In this document: piece by piece, positions 26,459 through 35,631 of the stretch
Layout of the letters: every line of letters begins with the position of its first letter
Position numbering within the stretch: position 1 is the first letter of the stretch
NCBI GenBank assembly: GCA_029558635.1
Contig: JAKQEE010000070.1
Location: 186,001-250,000, forward strand
Reading direction: 5' to 3'
Source of the DNA: Pseudomonadota bacterium
GTDB taxonomy: Bacteria; Pseudomonadota; Alphaproteobacteria; Micavibrionales; Micavibrionaceae
Length of the DNA: 64,000 nt
Program-made: the position numbers and the translations under genes
Notes under the pieces: model-generated
The model's input: only the letters and a program-made list of their open reading frames with translations
What the model was told of the DNA's origin: nothing
The model's database searches: none

Positions 26459-28261
26459 ATGCCGATCAGACATTTACCCGATCATTTGGTCAACCAGATC
26501 GCCGCCGGTGAGGTGGTCGAGCGTCCTGCGGCTGCCGTCAAGGAACTTGTCGAAAATTCGATTGATGCAGGGGCAACGCGCATTGAGGTTGATCTGAGCG
26601 ACGGCGGTAAAGACTTGATGATTGTTCGTGACAATGGATGCGGGATGGGGCGCGAAGATTTGATCGCGTCGCTTGACCGTCATGCAACATCGAAACTCCC
26701 CGACGACGATTTATGGGCCATTCATTATCTGGGGTTTCGCGGCGAGGCGTTGCCGTCGATTGCCTCGGTTTCCAGACTCAAAATTTCCACCCGTGTGCGG
26801 GGAAGCGACGCTTTCGAGATAGAAGTTGTTGACGGTGTTAAATCTTCCGTTCGACCTTCTTCCCAGATGGAAGGAACATCGGTCGAAGTTCGCGATCTGT
26901 TTTATTCCACACCTGCACGGTTAAAGTTTCTCAAAACATCGGCCACGGAATATGCGGCGGTCAAGGAGATGCTCCAGCGTCTGGCGATGGTCAATCCATT
27001 GGTTGCATTTCGTTTGACGCATAACGGTTTCGTGTCTTTTCATTATCCGGTTTTAACCGATGACGCCTTCGCACAAACCGAGGCGCGGATGCGCGATATT
27101 ATGGGGGCGGACTTTATTGGCAACTCCCTGATCCTTGATGCAGAACGCGGTGGCGTTCGTTTGACGGGGCGGATAGCGCGGCCCACACACAATGTCGGGA
27201 CGGCGGTAAAACAGTTTCTCTTCGTCAATGGTCGCGCGGTGCGGGACAAACAGCTTCTGGGTGCGGTGCGGGCCGGATTTATGGATGTGTTGGCCAAGGA
27301 CCGTTATCCGGTTGTGGCGCTCTTTCTTGATGTTCCCGCCGAACAGGTTGATGTCAACGTCCATCCGGCCAAAGCCGAGGTGAGGTTTCAAGATGCGGCG
27401 CTGATCCGCGGGTTGATTGTGAGCGGTATTCGTCATGCGCTCCACGCGCAAGATGTGAAACCTGTGACGTCTTTGACAGATCATTTGATGAAACGGATGG
27501 AAAGTCCTGTTCAAAATTCTTTTTCGCCGCGTGCTTATCTGACTCCCTATTCCTCCCCTTCACCGTCTTATTCCGGCGTACTGGCCGAACATGTTTATAA
27601 TGCGTATGCCCCACAATCTTCTATGGAATTTGCGCCGTCCGCACGGTTCGACGCCCCGCTGGAAGAGGAAGTTGTTTCCCATCCGTTGGGGTCGGCACGG
27701 GCGCAAATCCATGAAAACTACATCATTGCGCAAACCGAAACGGGAATGGTGATTGTCGATCAGCATGCGGCGCATGAACGGTTGACCTATGAACGCTTTA
27801 AGTCTCAAGTGGCGGAAAACGGCATTGAAAGTCAGGCTTTTCTGACGCCTGAAATCGTATCTATGGATGATACGGATTGCGCGCGGTTGCTGGAGCAATC
27901 CGAGCTGTTTTCAAAGTCGGGGCTTGAGATCGAGGCGTTTGGCGCGGGTGCGGTGGCTGTGCGGGCGGTTCCCGCGTTGCTTGCGGGACGTGTATCGTTG
28001 CCGGAGCTTTTACAAAGTCTTGCGGATGATCTGCGCGATCATGACAAAGCGACGGGATTGGAAGAGAAACTCAATGAAGTTCTTTCGACCATGGCGTGTC
28101 ACGGGTCGGTGCGGTCTGGGCGGCGATTGACCGTGCCGGAAATGAATGCGCTGCTCCGCGATATGGAGCAAACACCGATGTCTGGACAATGCAACCATGG
28201 GCGGCCGACCTTTGTTGCGCTATCTTTGGCCGACATTGAAAAACTTTTCGGAAGGACGTGA
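26459..28261 (+). CDS. mutL: DNA mismatch repair protein MutL (endonuclease type)
   Basis: 600 residues. The N-terminal GHKL ATPase has ENSIDAGA, DNGCGM and RHATSK. The C-terminal dimerisation domain carries DQHAAHERLTYE (about 438-449), matching the DQHA(x)2E(x)4E metal-binding nicking motif of MutL in organisms lacking MutH, plus ACHGSV and GQCNHGRPT. It should therefore nick the strand to be repaired after MutS activation. No clear ribosome-binding site precedes the ATG. Confidence 0.97.
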   Translation: MPIRHLPDHLVNQIAAGEVVERPAAAVKELVENSIDAGATRIEVDLSDGGKDLMIVRDNGCGMGREDLIASLDRHATSKLPDDDLWAIHYLGFRGEALPSIASVSRLKISTRVRGSDAFEIEVVDGVKSSVRPSSQMEGTSVEVRDLFYSTPARLKFLKTSATEYAAVKEMLQRLAMVNPLVAFRLTHNGFVSFHYPVLTDDAFAQTEARMRDIMGADFIGNSLILDAERGGVRLTGRIARPTHNVGTAVKQFLFVNGRAVRDKQLLGAVRAGFMDVLAKDRYPVVALFLDVPAEQVDVNVHPAKAEVRFQDAALIRGLIVSGIRHALHAQDVKPVTSLTDHLMKRMESPVQNSFSPRAYLTPYSSPSPSYSGVLAEHVYNAYAPQSSMEFAPSARFDAPLEEEVVSHPLGSARAQIHENYIIAQTETGMVIVDQHAAHERLTYERFKSQVAENGIESQAFLTPEIVSMDDTDCARLLEQSELFSKSGLEIEAFGAGAVAVRAVPALLAGRVSLPELLQSLADDLRDHDKATGLEEKLNEVLSTMACHGSVRSGRRLTVPEMNALLRDMEQTPMSGQCNHGRPTFVALSLADIEKLFGRT

Positions 28262-28263
28262 AG

Positions 28264-28764
28264 ATGACCGATAAAAACAAGAATTATATTCTCTACATTT
28301 CCTTGCTGATCGGGGTGGTGTCGGGGTGCATGCCGCATATGACGATGCAAACCGTTTCGGCGGTGGTGGTTTTTGTGGCGCTGATTCTGGCTTATTTTAT
28401 CCGCTCGCGAGAAGAAGAGGATCATCTGGTCTGGCATCATGCGACTTTTGTGATCCGTACCATCTGGATTTGGTCGTTGTTTATTGTGATCGGGATGGTC
28501 GGCGCGGGATTTACCGTGCAAATGACCGCGGATATGAGCGCCATCGATGCCTTGACGGCACGGATTATGGAGGGAATGGTCCCTAGCGAGTATGATATTG
28601 AGGCGTCCACACAGGCCTATCTCAATACCAATTACAATCTGATCCTGACGACAACAATTGCGTGGCTGGCTCCGGCGCAGGTGTACGCGCTGTGGCGGGT
28701 GTATAAGGGATTGTCGCGGGCCAAGGACGGTTACCGCGTGCAGAATCTACGCGGCTGGTTTTAA
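28264..28764 (+). CDS. Three-span inner-membrane protein, DUF4870-like
   Basis: 166 residues with three hydrophobic segments (about 7-27, 31-47 and 66-88) and a fourth near 125-145. A WHHATFVIRTIW stretch before the third span and a YKGLSRAKDGYRV tail recall small DUF4870-type membrane proteins. It starts 2 nt after the mutL stop with its own GAAGGA site, so it is cotranscribed with mutL. Function unknown; a direct role in mismatch repair is not implied. Confidence 0.7.
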   Translation: MTDKNKNYILYISLLIGVVSGCMPHMTMQTVSAVVVFVALILAYFIRSREEEDHLVWHHATFVIRTIWIWSLFIVIGMVGAGFTVQMTADMSAIDALTARIMEGMVPSEYDIEASTQAYLNTNYNLILTTTIAWLAPAQVYALWRVYKGLSRAKDGYRVQNLRGWF

Positions 28765-28792
28765 GTTTCTGCTTCTTTACAGCCCCAACCTC

Positions 28793-28821
28793 TTGACATA
28801 ATTATTTTTCAGTTGTAGTTT
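28793..28821 (+). promoter_or_regulatory. Promoter for the 66-residue ORF
   Basis: A consensus TTGACA (28793-28798), a 17-nt spacer and a weak TAGTTT (28816-28821), in an AT-rich gap of 82 bp. Confidence 0.45.
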
Positions 28822-28846
28822 GGGGATAGCGGAAAGAAGAATTAAA

Positions 28847-29047
28847 ATGGACACAGATCCTTACACTTTTTCATACAATATAGTCAGTGGCAGATCGGAT
28901 TGTGGAATGACCAGCGACGGAATCCGGTGGCTTAGAGATAAATATAATCAATCGACCCAAAGAAATGATAAACAGAGTATGGATGCCGTTCGGGAGGTGT
29001 TGTCACACTTTGTTTCGCCTGAATCCTATCCGTGGATCAAGCCTTAA
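28847..29047 (+). CDS. Small hypothetical protein
   Basis: 66 residues starting MDTDPYTFSYN, after an AAGAAGA-type site. Soluble, with one predicted helical stretch and no recognisable motif. It overlaps the 3' end of ribF (opposite strand) by 11 bp. Its own promoter-like hexamers support expression, but a real product is not certain. Confidence 0.5.
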   Translation: MDTDPYTFSYNIVSGRSDCGMTSDGIRWLRDKYNQSTQRNDKQSMDAVREVLSHFVSPESYPWIKP

Positions 29048-29990
29048 CCGCTGCGGCCCTAGAAATTTCAGATTGGTTTAGAATTTCCCGCGTTTCGGCG
29101 CAGTCTTTCTCGATTTGCGCGATGAGTGCATCAAGCGTCATGAATTTTTCTTCGTTGCGGATTTTTTTAACCGGCTTGATAGTCAGTTTTTTGCCGTACA
29201 AATCGCCACTGAAATCCAGAATATGCGCTTCGACCAGTGCTATTTTCACTTCGAACATCGGGCGGATACCGATATTGGTGGCGGCCATGTGCCATTCACT
29301 TTCGCCCTCGATCTTCACTTCTGCCGCATAAACACCATAGGACGGATGAATCGTTTCATTTAACGGCACGTTAGCGGTCGGGTAGCCCAGCTCGCGGCCA
29401 CGTTGATCGCCTCTTTGCACTGTTCCTTCGATCATCCAGTCCCAACCCAGAAGTTTGTTGGCTTCCTCGAGCAGTCCGGACTGGATCAGACCGCGGATGC
29501 GCGTGGCCGAAATTACACCGTGCTGCGGATCGGTTTTCAGTTTGATGGCATGGGTTTCAAATCCCGAAACGCGCAATGTCTCGATATTCCCCGAACGGTT
29601 GTGTCCGAAATGGAAATCATCCCCCACCACAATAGCAGCAGGGACCAGTTTTCCACGCAGAATTTCCTGAACGAACCCGCCCGCCGATTGCTCGGCGGCT
29701 TCCCATGTAAATGGCAAAACAAAAACGTAATCTATATTTTCCTGTTCGAAGCGTTCAAGTTTGACATCTTGTGGCGTGATGCGGAACGGCGGGTCGTCGG
29801 GCCGGAACAGGCGGCGCGGGTGCGGTTCGATGGTGAGAACGGCTAATTTCTTGCCTTTCTCATCCGCTATCTTTCGTGCTTCGGATAACAAATAGGAATG
29901 GCCCAGATGGACAGCATCGAAATTGCCGATCACCAACACAGTGTCTTGCGGCAGTTGCACGGACGGGTCATTCAAATCAAAAACAATCAT
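29037..29990 (-). CDS. ribF: Bifunctional riboflavin kinase/FAD synthetase
   Basis: 317 residues from the ATG giving MIVFDLND; the frame is open 14 codons further but that part would overlap aat. The N-terminal nucleotidyltransferase has GNFDAVHLGHSYLL and the C-terminal flavokinase has GRELGYPTAN. It converts riboflavin to FMN and FAD. Last gene of the long minus-strand run that starts with the M48 protease. Confidence 0.95.
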   Translation of the reverse strand: MIVFDLNDPSVQLPQDTVLVIGNFDAVHLGHSYLLSEARKIADEKGKKLAVLTIEPHPRRLFRPDDPPFRITPQDVKLERFEQENIDYVFVLPFTWEAAEQSAGGFVQEILRGKLVPAAIVVGDDFHFGHNRSGNIETLRVSGFETHAIKLKTDPQHGVISATRIRGLIQSGLLEEANKLLGWDWMIEGTVQRGDQRGRELGYPTANVPLNETIHPSYGVYAAEVKIEGESEWHMAATNIGIRPMFEVKIALVEAHILDFSGDLYGKKLTIKPVKKIRNEEKFMTLDALIAQIEKDCAETREILNQSEISRAAAVKA

Positions 29991-30015
29991 AGGGTTTCTT
30001 ACACCAGCTGCGGGA

Positions 30016-30657
30016 TCAGGACAAGAATGCACGCACCAGATCCTCTTCTTTTACACCGGAGCAGGCAAAATTGGTCTTATCTTTCAAATGGCTTTGCATC
30101 AGGCCGATATATTCTTCCTGCTCCATCTCATAAAGGCCGAACTGGTCGAGATGCGGATTACGGAACTGGGCATCAAGTAGCGTAAATCCTGCGCTGTCCA
30201 GTCTTGCGCACAAATGCACCAATGCAATTTTACTAGCATCCGTTTCGGTCGAGAACATACTCTCGCCGCAAAAGGTTCCGCCCAATTCCAGTCCGTAAAG
30301 GCCGCCAACCAACTCCCCGCGCTTCCAGCATTCGATGGAATGGGCGATGTTTTTTTTGTTGAGTTCGGTGAACAGTCCAATAATGCCGTCATTGATCCAT
30401 GTATCGGTTCGGGCAACGGCGCATGCTTCGATCACTTGTGCGAAGGCCGTGTCGATTTTGACTTCGAACGGAGATCTTAGAATTTTCCGTTTCAGGCGTT
30501 TGGGAATATGAAGGTTTTTAATCGGTAGGAGCGCGCGCTTAAACGGTTCGAAAATCGAAAATTCCGGATCACTCCGTGATTTCGCCATCGGGAAACAGCC
30601 CAGCCGGTAGATCTGGATCAGGTCATCTGTTGAGAGACTGCCCAGATCGCCTTGCAT
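30016..30657 (-). CDS. aat: Leucyl/phenylalanyl-tRNA-protein transferase
   Basis: 213 residues. Transfers Leu or Phe from tRNA to N-terminal Arg/Lys of proteins, tagging them for ClpS/ClpAP (N-degron pathway). Family blocks include YRLGCFPMAKS near the start, HSIECWKRGELVGGLYGLELGG, FCGESMFS, and DAQFRNPHL. Its ATG overlaps the accC stop by one base (TGATG). Confidence 0.95.
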   Translation of the reverse strand: MQGDLGSLSTDDLIQIYRLGCFPMAKSRSDPEFSIFEPFKRALLPIKNLHIPKRLKRKILRSPFEVKIDTAFAQVIEACAVARTDTWINDGIIGLFTELNKKNIAHSIECWKRGELVGGLYGLELGGTFCGESMFSTETDASKIALVHLCARLDSAGFTLLDAQFRNPHLDQFGLYEMEQEEYIGLMQSHLKDKTNFACSGVKEEDLVRAFLS

Positions 30658-32006
30658 CAGCTCTCATTCTTTTTGGCCAGTTTTTTCTCAAGCCAGTGGA
30701 TGTTGTAGTCGCCCGAAACAAATTCCGGTTGTTCCAAAATCCACGCGTGAAGCGGCAACGTGGTTTTGACGCCATCAACCACAGTTTCGTGAATGGCGCG
30801 TTTCATGCGGGCCATGCATTCTTCGCGGTTGCGACCGTGGACGATCAGTTTGCCAATCATCGAGTCGTAATAGGGTGGAATGCGGTAGCCGTTATAGGCC
30901 GCACTGTCGAAACGCACCCCCAAACCGCCTGCGGCGTGGAATGTCTTGATTTCGCCCGGGGATGGAATAAACGTGTCTGGGTCCTCGGCGTTGATGCGAA
31001 CTTCCATGGCGTGACCGCGAAATTTGATGATGTCCTTGTTGATCGTCAAAGGTTCGCCGGCCGCAACGCGGATTTGTTCAGCAATCAGATCAATACCAGT
31101 CAGCATTTCGGTGACGGGGTGCTCCACCTGAATCCGTGTGTTCATTTCCATGAAGAAGAACTGGCCGTTTTCCCAGAGGAACTCGATGGTGCCGGCCCCG
31201 ATATAACCCATTTCATGGATCATGTTGGCGGCCAAATTACCGATTTCGGCGCGACCTTCTTCACTTAGAGCCGGAGACGGCGCTTCTTCAATCACTTTTT
31301 GGTGACGGCGCTGGGTCGAGCAATCGCGTTCGCCCAAATGGATGGCGTTGCCGTGCTTGTCACCGAAAATCTGGATTTCGATGTGACGCGGTTTTTCGAG
31401 ATATTTCTCCATATACACCGTGTCGTCGCCAAAGTTCGCTTTAGCTTCGGAGCGCGCGGTTTTGTATTGTTCGACAAACTCGCCTTCATGACGGACGACT
31501 TTCATGCCGCGCCCACCGCCGCCTGATGCAGCCTTGATAAGAATTGGGAAGCCCATGTCTTTGGCCATCTCAAGACCTGATTCGGCGTCTTCCACAGCGC
31601 CGGGGGAGCCGGGAATGACGGGAAGGCCCAGTTTCTGGGCTGTCTGTTTGGCCGAAACCTTGTCGCCCATCAGGTCGATATGTTCCGGTTTCGGGCCAAT
31701 GAAGGTGAAGCCGTGTTCTTCGACCATGCGGGCGAATTGCGCGTTTTCCGAGAGAAAGCCATAGCCCGGGTGAATCGCATCCGCCCCCGTCAGGGTTGCG
31801 GCGCTCAAGATCTGATGGATATTCAGATAAGAATCTTTCGATTGCGGCGGGCCGATACATACGCTTTCATCGGCCAGACGGACTGCCATCGCATTGGCAT
31901 CGGCAGTGGAGTGAACGGCGACCGTTTCAATCCCCATCTCTTTACACGCCCGATGGATACGAAGGGCAATTTCACCACGGTTGGCGATCAGGACTTTTTT
32001 GAACAT
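30657..32006 (-). CDS. accC: Biotin carboxylase subunit of acetyl-CoA carboxylase
   Basis: 449 residues, standard length. ATP-grasp enzyme that carboxylates biotin on AccB. The glycine-rich [12 protein letters not shown], the HIEIQIFGD and the [10 protein letters not shown] motifs are intact. It lies 14 nt downstream of accB. Confidence 0.98.
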   Translation of the reverse strand: MFKKVLIANRGEIALRIHRACKEMGIETVAVHSTADANAMAVRLADESVCIGPPQSKDSYLNIHQILSAATLTGADAIHPGYGFLSENAQFARMVEEHGFTFIGPKPEHIDLMGDKVSAKQTAQKLGLPVIPGSPGAVEDAESGLEMAKDMGFPILIKAASGGGGRGMKVVRHEGEFVEQYKTARSEAKANFGDDTVYMEKYLEKPRHIEIQIFGDKHGNAIHLGERDCSTQRRHQKVIEEAPSPALSEEGRAEIGNLAANMIHEMGYIGAGTIEFLWENGQFFFMEMNTRIQVEHPVTEMLTGIDLIAEQIRVAAGEPLTINKDIIKFRGHAMEVRINAEDPDTFIPSPGEIKTFHAAGGLGVRFDSAAYNGYRIPPYYDSMIGKLIVHGRNREECMARMKRAIHETVVDGVKTTLPLHAWILEQPEFVSGDYNIHWLEKKLAKKNES

Positions 32007-32020
32007 AGTTTCTCACCGGC

Positions 32021-32491
32021 CTATTCGAGGACCACAAGAACTTCGCCGAATTCAACGGGTTGACCGTTTTCGACCAGAATTTGCGTCACAGTTCCCGATT
32101 TCGGCGCCTTGATCGGGTTCATGACTTTCATGGCTTCGATAATCACGAGCGTGTCGCCTTCCTTGACGGTCGAGCCTTTGCTGATAAACGCGGAGGCTCC
32201 GGGCTCGGGCGACATATAGGCGGTTCCCACCATCGGCGAGGTGACGGCGCCCGGATGATTGGCGGCCACTTGTGACGGGGCGGCCAAACTTGCAGCCTGT
32301 GGAATGGTCGGGTCGGACGGCATCATCGCATGCGCATTCGGAGCTGCATGGACATGAGCCGGAGCTGCGGCAGCCGGATTTCCCTTACCGACACGGATCA
32401 TTTTCTCGCCTTCAGCGACTTCGATTTCGGTCAGGCCGGTTTCTTCCAACAATTCGGCCAGCTGACGAATGGCATCTGCATCGATTTTCAT
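32021..32491 (-). CDS. accB: Biotin carboxyl carrier protein of acetyl-CoA carboxylase
   Basis: 156 residues from the ATG (a GTG two codons upstream is possible). A short N-terminal helix, an Ala/Pro-rich linker (about 40-85) and a C-terminal biotinyl domain. The biotin-accepting lysine is in EAMKVMN, Val replacing the more common Met after it. Operon order aroQ-accB-accC is common. Confidence 0.97.
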   Translation of the reverse strand: MKIDADAIRQLAELLEETGLTEIEVAEGEKMIRVGKGNPAAAAPAHVHAAPNAHAMMPSDPTIPQAASLAAPSQVAANHPGAVTSPMVGTAYMSPEPGASAFISKGSTVKEGDTLVIIEAMKVMNPIKAPKSGTVTQILVENGQPVEFGEVLVVLE

Positions 32492-32588
32492 ACGCACAAT
32501 CTTTCTTTTACTTATTATGGCAATTTATGCCGTTTTGTTCGAGCACCTGATTACCTAAATTCAGGCTAAAAGTCAAAGCAAGAGGTTT

Positions 32589-33047
32589 TTAGCCCCTGTC
32601 AATTTTCCCCAACCTCTCGGCAATCGCCTCAATTCCCATAATGTACCCACGGGCGCCATGGCCGAGAAAATGGGCAAAGGCCAGCGGCTCTATATAAGAA
32701 AAGTGGCGAAACGGCTCGCGTTCCTTGGGGTTTGAAATATGGACCTCGGCAATGGGGGTATCGTCCAGAAGTTTCAGGGCATCGTGAATGGCCAGCGAAG
32801 TGTGGGTATAGGCCCCCGCATTAATGACTACCCCTGCGACTTTTCCCCGCGCTTCCTGAATCCAGTCGACCAGTACGCCTTCATGGTTCGACTGGCGGAA
32901 ATCAATGGCAATCCCCAAACGCTCTCCGGCTTCACGGCACATGGTTTCGATATCCGGGAGGGTGGTATGGCCGTAAATTTCCGGCTCCCTAACTCCCAGC
33001 ATATTGAGGTTGGGTCCGCTCAAGACCAATATCAGCGGGGATGACAT
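32589..33047 (-). CDS. aroQ: 3-dehydroquinate dehydratase, type II
   Basis: 152 residues. Shikimate-pathway enzyme. It carries LSGPNLNMLGVREPEIYG at the N-terminus with the catalytic Tyr, NAGAYTHTS and VHISNPKEREPFR. GAGGAGGG lies about 7 nt before the ATG, favouring it over a GTG two codons earlier. It overlaps the end of the HAD gene by 16 bp. Confidence 0.96.
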   Translation of the reverse strand: MSSPLILVLSGPNLNMLGVREPEIYGHTTLPDIETMCREAGERLGIAIDFRQSNHEGVLVDWIQEARGKVAGVVINAGAYTHTSLAIHDALKLLDDTPIAEVHISNPKEREPFRHFSYIEPLAFAHFLGHGARGYIMGIEAIAERLGKIDRG

Positions 33048-33709
33048 GTGCACCCTCCTCCGCAGCCTTGAAACTCTTCTTCATTGTCTTCTTCATCGCC
33101 CGCGAAGATTCCGTTGGTCACCAGATGTGATTCCAGATCGGACGGCGTTGTAAAATGAATGGCTTCGATCCCCAGATTGCGGGCAGCCTGAACATTGTCG
33201 AGACGGTCGTCAATAAAAACCGTCTCACGCGGATTGAGGTTAAAGCGGTCCAAGAGCAATTTATAGATGGCCGGATCGGGTTTGGCGATTTTTTCGACGC
33301 CGGATAAAATCACGCCGTCAAACAAACCGAAAAATGGACAGATTTCTTTTCTGACGAGGTCGAACCCTTCCTGACTTCCCCAATTGCTGAGCGCGTAAAG
33401 CGGGAAGCCCTTGCGTTTGATTTCCATCAGAATATCGACGCTTTCGTGAATGGGGCCTGCGAACATGTCAATCCATTTCGTGCGGTAGAGTTCGATCCAG
33501 TCTTCCTTTTCAGGAAACTTGGCGACAAGTTCGGCTTTGGCCTCTTCCCACGGGCGGCCAAGATCAAGCGAGTGGTTCCAGTCGAACGTGCAGACATTTG
33601 TCAGGAAATGTTCAATTTCCCGTTCGTCGTCACAGATGGTGCGGTAGATATAGCGGGGGTTCCAGTCTACCAGAACCCCGCCAATGTCGAACACGACGGT
33701 TTTAATCAT
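33032..33709 (-). CDS. HAD-family hydrolase with Cys/His tail
   Basis: 225 residues. HAD motif I FDIGGVLVDWN (about 7-17), motif II ALSNWG and motif III/IV AKPDPAIY...FIDDRLDN. It resembles the YihX/haloacid-dehalogenase-like phosphatases acting on small sugar phosphates or FMN. The last 20 or so residues are unusual: an acidic run followed by GCGGGCTCH, a potential metal- or redox-binding tail. It overlaps both neighbours (copper chaperone 8 bp, aroQ 16 bp), so expression is tightly coupled. Substrate unknown. Confidence 0.9.
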   Translation of the reverse strand: MIKTVVFDIGGVLVDWNPRYIYRTICDDEREIEHFLTNVCTFDWNHSLDLGRPWEEAKAELVAKFPEKEDWIELYRTKWIDMFAGPIHESVDILMEIKRKGFPLYALSNWGSQEGFDLVRKEICPFFGLFDGVILSGVEKIAKPDPAIYKLLLDRFNLNPRETVFIDDRLDNVQAARNLGIEAIHFTTPSDLESHLVTNGIFAGDEEDNEEEFQGCGGGCTCHPR

Positions 33710-34175
33710 GATGGTCCATATGGTTCATTTTATGATCCATCTTTTCCATGCGGGATACCACCGGAACATCGACATGTTGTTTTTCACCGGAAGCAAAATC
33801 AACATCAATGCCGATGGTCGATCCGGCTTTGAGCGGTTCTTTCAACCCCATCAGCATGAAATGGTACGATCCTGATTCCAGAACCAGTTTTCCACCGGCC
33901 GGAATTTCAAGCCCGTCTTCGACTTTGCGCATTTTCATGATGCCATTGTCGTCTTTCATTTCATGGATCTCAACGTGGTCGCATACCGGAGAGGTGGCCC
34001 CGACCAATTTTTCCGCTACGTCTCCTGTATTCTCGATGGTCATGCCGGACATGCCGACCTGCATTCCTTCCGCCGTCTCATAAGATTTGGGCGACGAGAT
34101 TTTGATTTCGGCATGGGCCGCTCCAAATGCGAAAATCGAGGCTGCAAAAGCCATCAGAGCCAGTTTCGTTTTCAT
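33702..34175 (-). CDS. Periplasmic copper chaperone PCu(A)C
   Basis: 157 residues with a signal peptide (MAFAASIFAFGAAHA). The PCu(A)C copper site is recognisable: CDHVEIHEM, MKMRKVEDG, and SYHFMLMGL, providing the His/Met ligands. A Met/His-rich C-terminal tail (MEKMDHKMNHMDHHD) adds further copper-binding capacity. Such proteins deliver Cu(I) to cytochrome oxidase CuA. The neighbouring DsbA-like thiol proteins fit a periplasmic copper and thiol-redox unit. Confidence 0.92.
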   Translation of the reverse strand: MKTKLALMAFAASIFAFGAAHAEIKISSPKSYETAEGMQVGMSGMTIENTGDVAEKLVGATSPVCDHVEIHEMKDDNGIMKMRKVEDGLEIPAGGKLVLESGSYHFMLMGLKEPLKAGSTIGIDVDFASGEKQHVDVPVVSRMEKMDHKMNHMDHHD

Positions 34176-34177
34176 GA

Positions 34178-34834
34178 TTATTTCTCGCTTTCTTTTGTTT
34201 GACGTTCTATTGCGTCGGCGAACTTCATGCGCAATCCGTTGACGCTTTTCATGCCCTCTTCATCAGGCTGGTAGCGGTAACCTCCGATTATCAGGGAGGG
34301 AACCCCCATCAATCCGGAATTGGCTACGTATTCTTCGTTGGTGGCAACAGCATCGGCAATCTCTTTGCTGTTTGCGGCTTCTTCGGCTTTGGCGACATCA
34401 ATACCGATTGACGCCGCAATCGTTTTGGCGGTTTCCAGATCAGGCAAGGCGGAAAGAGACATCAGACGCGAATGGAGTTCGGTCATCTTGCCTTGCGCGG
34501 CGGTCGCCAGAACAAAGTTTGCAATCGGTTTCGAAAGATCATCCACCCAGCCAACGGGGCGGATGATCACCTTGACTTCCGGTTCATCGCGCAACGCTTC
34601 TTCAAGCGTTGCGTTCATGACCGGACAATAATGGCAGCGATAATCGACAAACTCGACAACTGTCAGCGTTCCTTGCGGATTCCCTGTCACTTGTCCTGCC
34701 ACATCAAGCGACGCCTCGCGGACAGCGGCGCGGGCCGTATAAGTCGCATAGGTGACAAGCCCCGCATACGCCAGAAGCAAAAACCCCAGCGAAATCAGAA
34801 CAACTTTCAGAAATATCTTTGCCGGACGATTCAT
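34178..34834 (-). CDS. Membrane-anchored DsbA-family thiol oxidoreductase
   Basis: 218 residues: an N-terminal membrane helix (about 9-29), then a thioredoxin-like domain with active site YRCHYCPVM (CHYC) and the cis-Pro loop GVPSLIIGG. It resembles the larger second DsbA-like protein encoded just upstream, so the pair looks like a duplication. Probably handles disulfides in the periplasm, perhaps keeping copper-site cysteines in the right state. Confidence 0.9.
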   Translation of the reverse strand: MNRPAKIFLKVVLISLGFLLLAYAGLVTYATYTARAAVREASLDVAGQVTGNPQGTLTVVEFVDYRCHYCPVMNATLEEALRDEPEVKVIIRPVGWVDDLSKPIANFVLATAAQGKMTELHSRLMSLSALPDLETAKTIAASIGIDVAKAEEAANSKEIADAVATNEEYVANSGLMGVPSLIIGGYRYQPDEEGMKSVNGLRMKFADAIERQTKESEK

Positions 34835-34848
34835 GGCTGCCCCAACTC

Positions 34849-35598
34849 TTATTTCGCTTTCTTGCGTTCGTCGGAGATGATGGCTTTGAAGCCTTCATAT
34901 TCAACAAAGCCGCGGAGAATTTCTTCACCAATGATGAATGCCGGCGTACCGGTGATCTGGAGCTTTTGCGCAGCGGCGCGGTTGGCAGCCAGCTCTGCCG
35001 TTATATCTTCACCTTCGGCGTCTTTTTTCAGCTTCTCGACATCCAGACCAGCCGTTTGGGCGATTTCAGACATGGTTTCTTCGGTTTTCGGGGCCGTGCT
35101 TTCCATCATGGCCTGATGGAACTCCCAGTATTTACCTTGTTTATTGGAGGCCAAAGCCCATTTCGCCGCGGTTTCGGATTGAGGAGACAGGATCGGGAGA
35201 TCAATAAAGACCACGCGAACATTTTTATCCGACTCGACCGTTTTCTTCACCGCATCCAGAGCGCGTTTGCAATAGCCGCAATTATAATCGAAGAATTCAA
35301 CAACAGTCATATCGCCTTTCGGATTTCCGATCTGGGGCAGCTTGTCGTTTTTATAGAAGAAATCGGACATATCCTTGAGGGCTGCTTTGGCAGCTTCTTC
35401 TTGCTTTTGAGCTTCCTTGGCGTGCATCTGGTTGACCGAGTCGATCAGCACTTCGGGATTTTTCATGATGAAATCGCGGACGAAATCCTCCAACGCTCCT
35501 TTTTGTTCGGGCGTGAACGGCTCAGCCTTGGCGTGAAGCGGGGCAGCCAGAACGGTCATGGCGATAGCCGACATGAGGATTTTTTTGAATGATGTCAC
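34849..35598 (-). CDS. Periplasmic DsbA/Com1-like thiol oxidoreductase
   Basis: 249 residues. The GTG start is supported by AAAGGAG 8 nt upstream. A signal peptide (ILMSAIAMTVLAAPLHAKA), a helical N-terminal extension of about 60 residues and a DsbA-like domain with FDYNCGYCKRAL (CGYC) and cis-Pro GTPAFIIG. The helical extension is typical of Com1/ScsC-like proteins, where it can mediate oligomerisation. Encoded between the M48 protease and the second DsbA-like gene. Confidence 0.92.
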   Translation of the reverse strand: MTSFKKILMSAIAMTVLAAPLHAKAEPFTPEQKGALEDFVRDFIMKNPEVLIDSVNQMHAKEAQKQEEAAKAALKDMSDFFYKNDKLPQIGNPKGDMTVVEFFDYNCGYCKRALDAVKKTVESDKNVRVVFIDLPILSPQSETAAKWALASNKQGKYWEFHQAMMESTAPKTEETMSEIAQTAGLDVEKLKKDAEGEDITAELAANRAAAQKLQITGTPAFIIGEEILRGFVEYEGFKAIISDERKKAK

Positions 35599-35631
35599 GG
35601 TGATTTCTCCTTTGGTGTTATGGGCGGCAGT

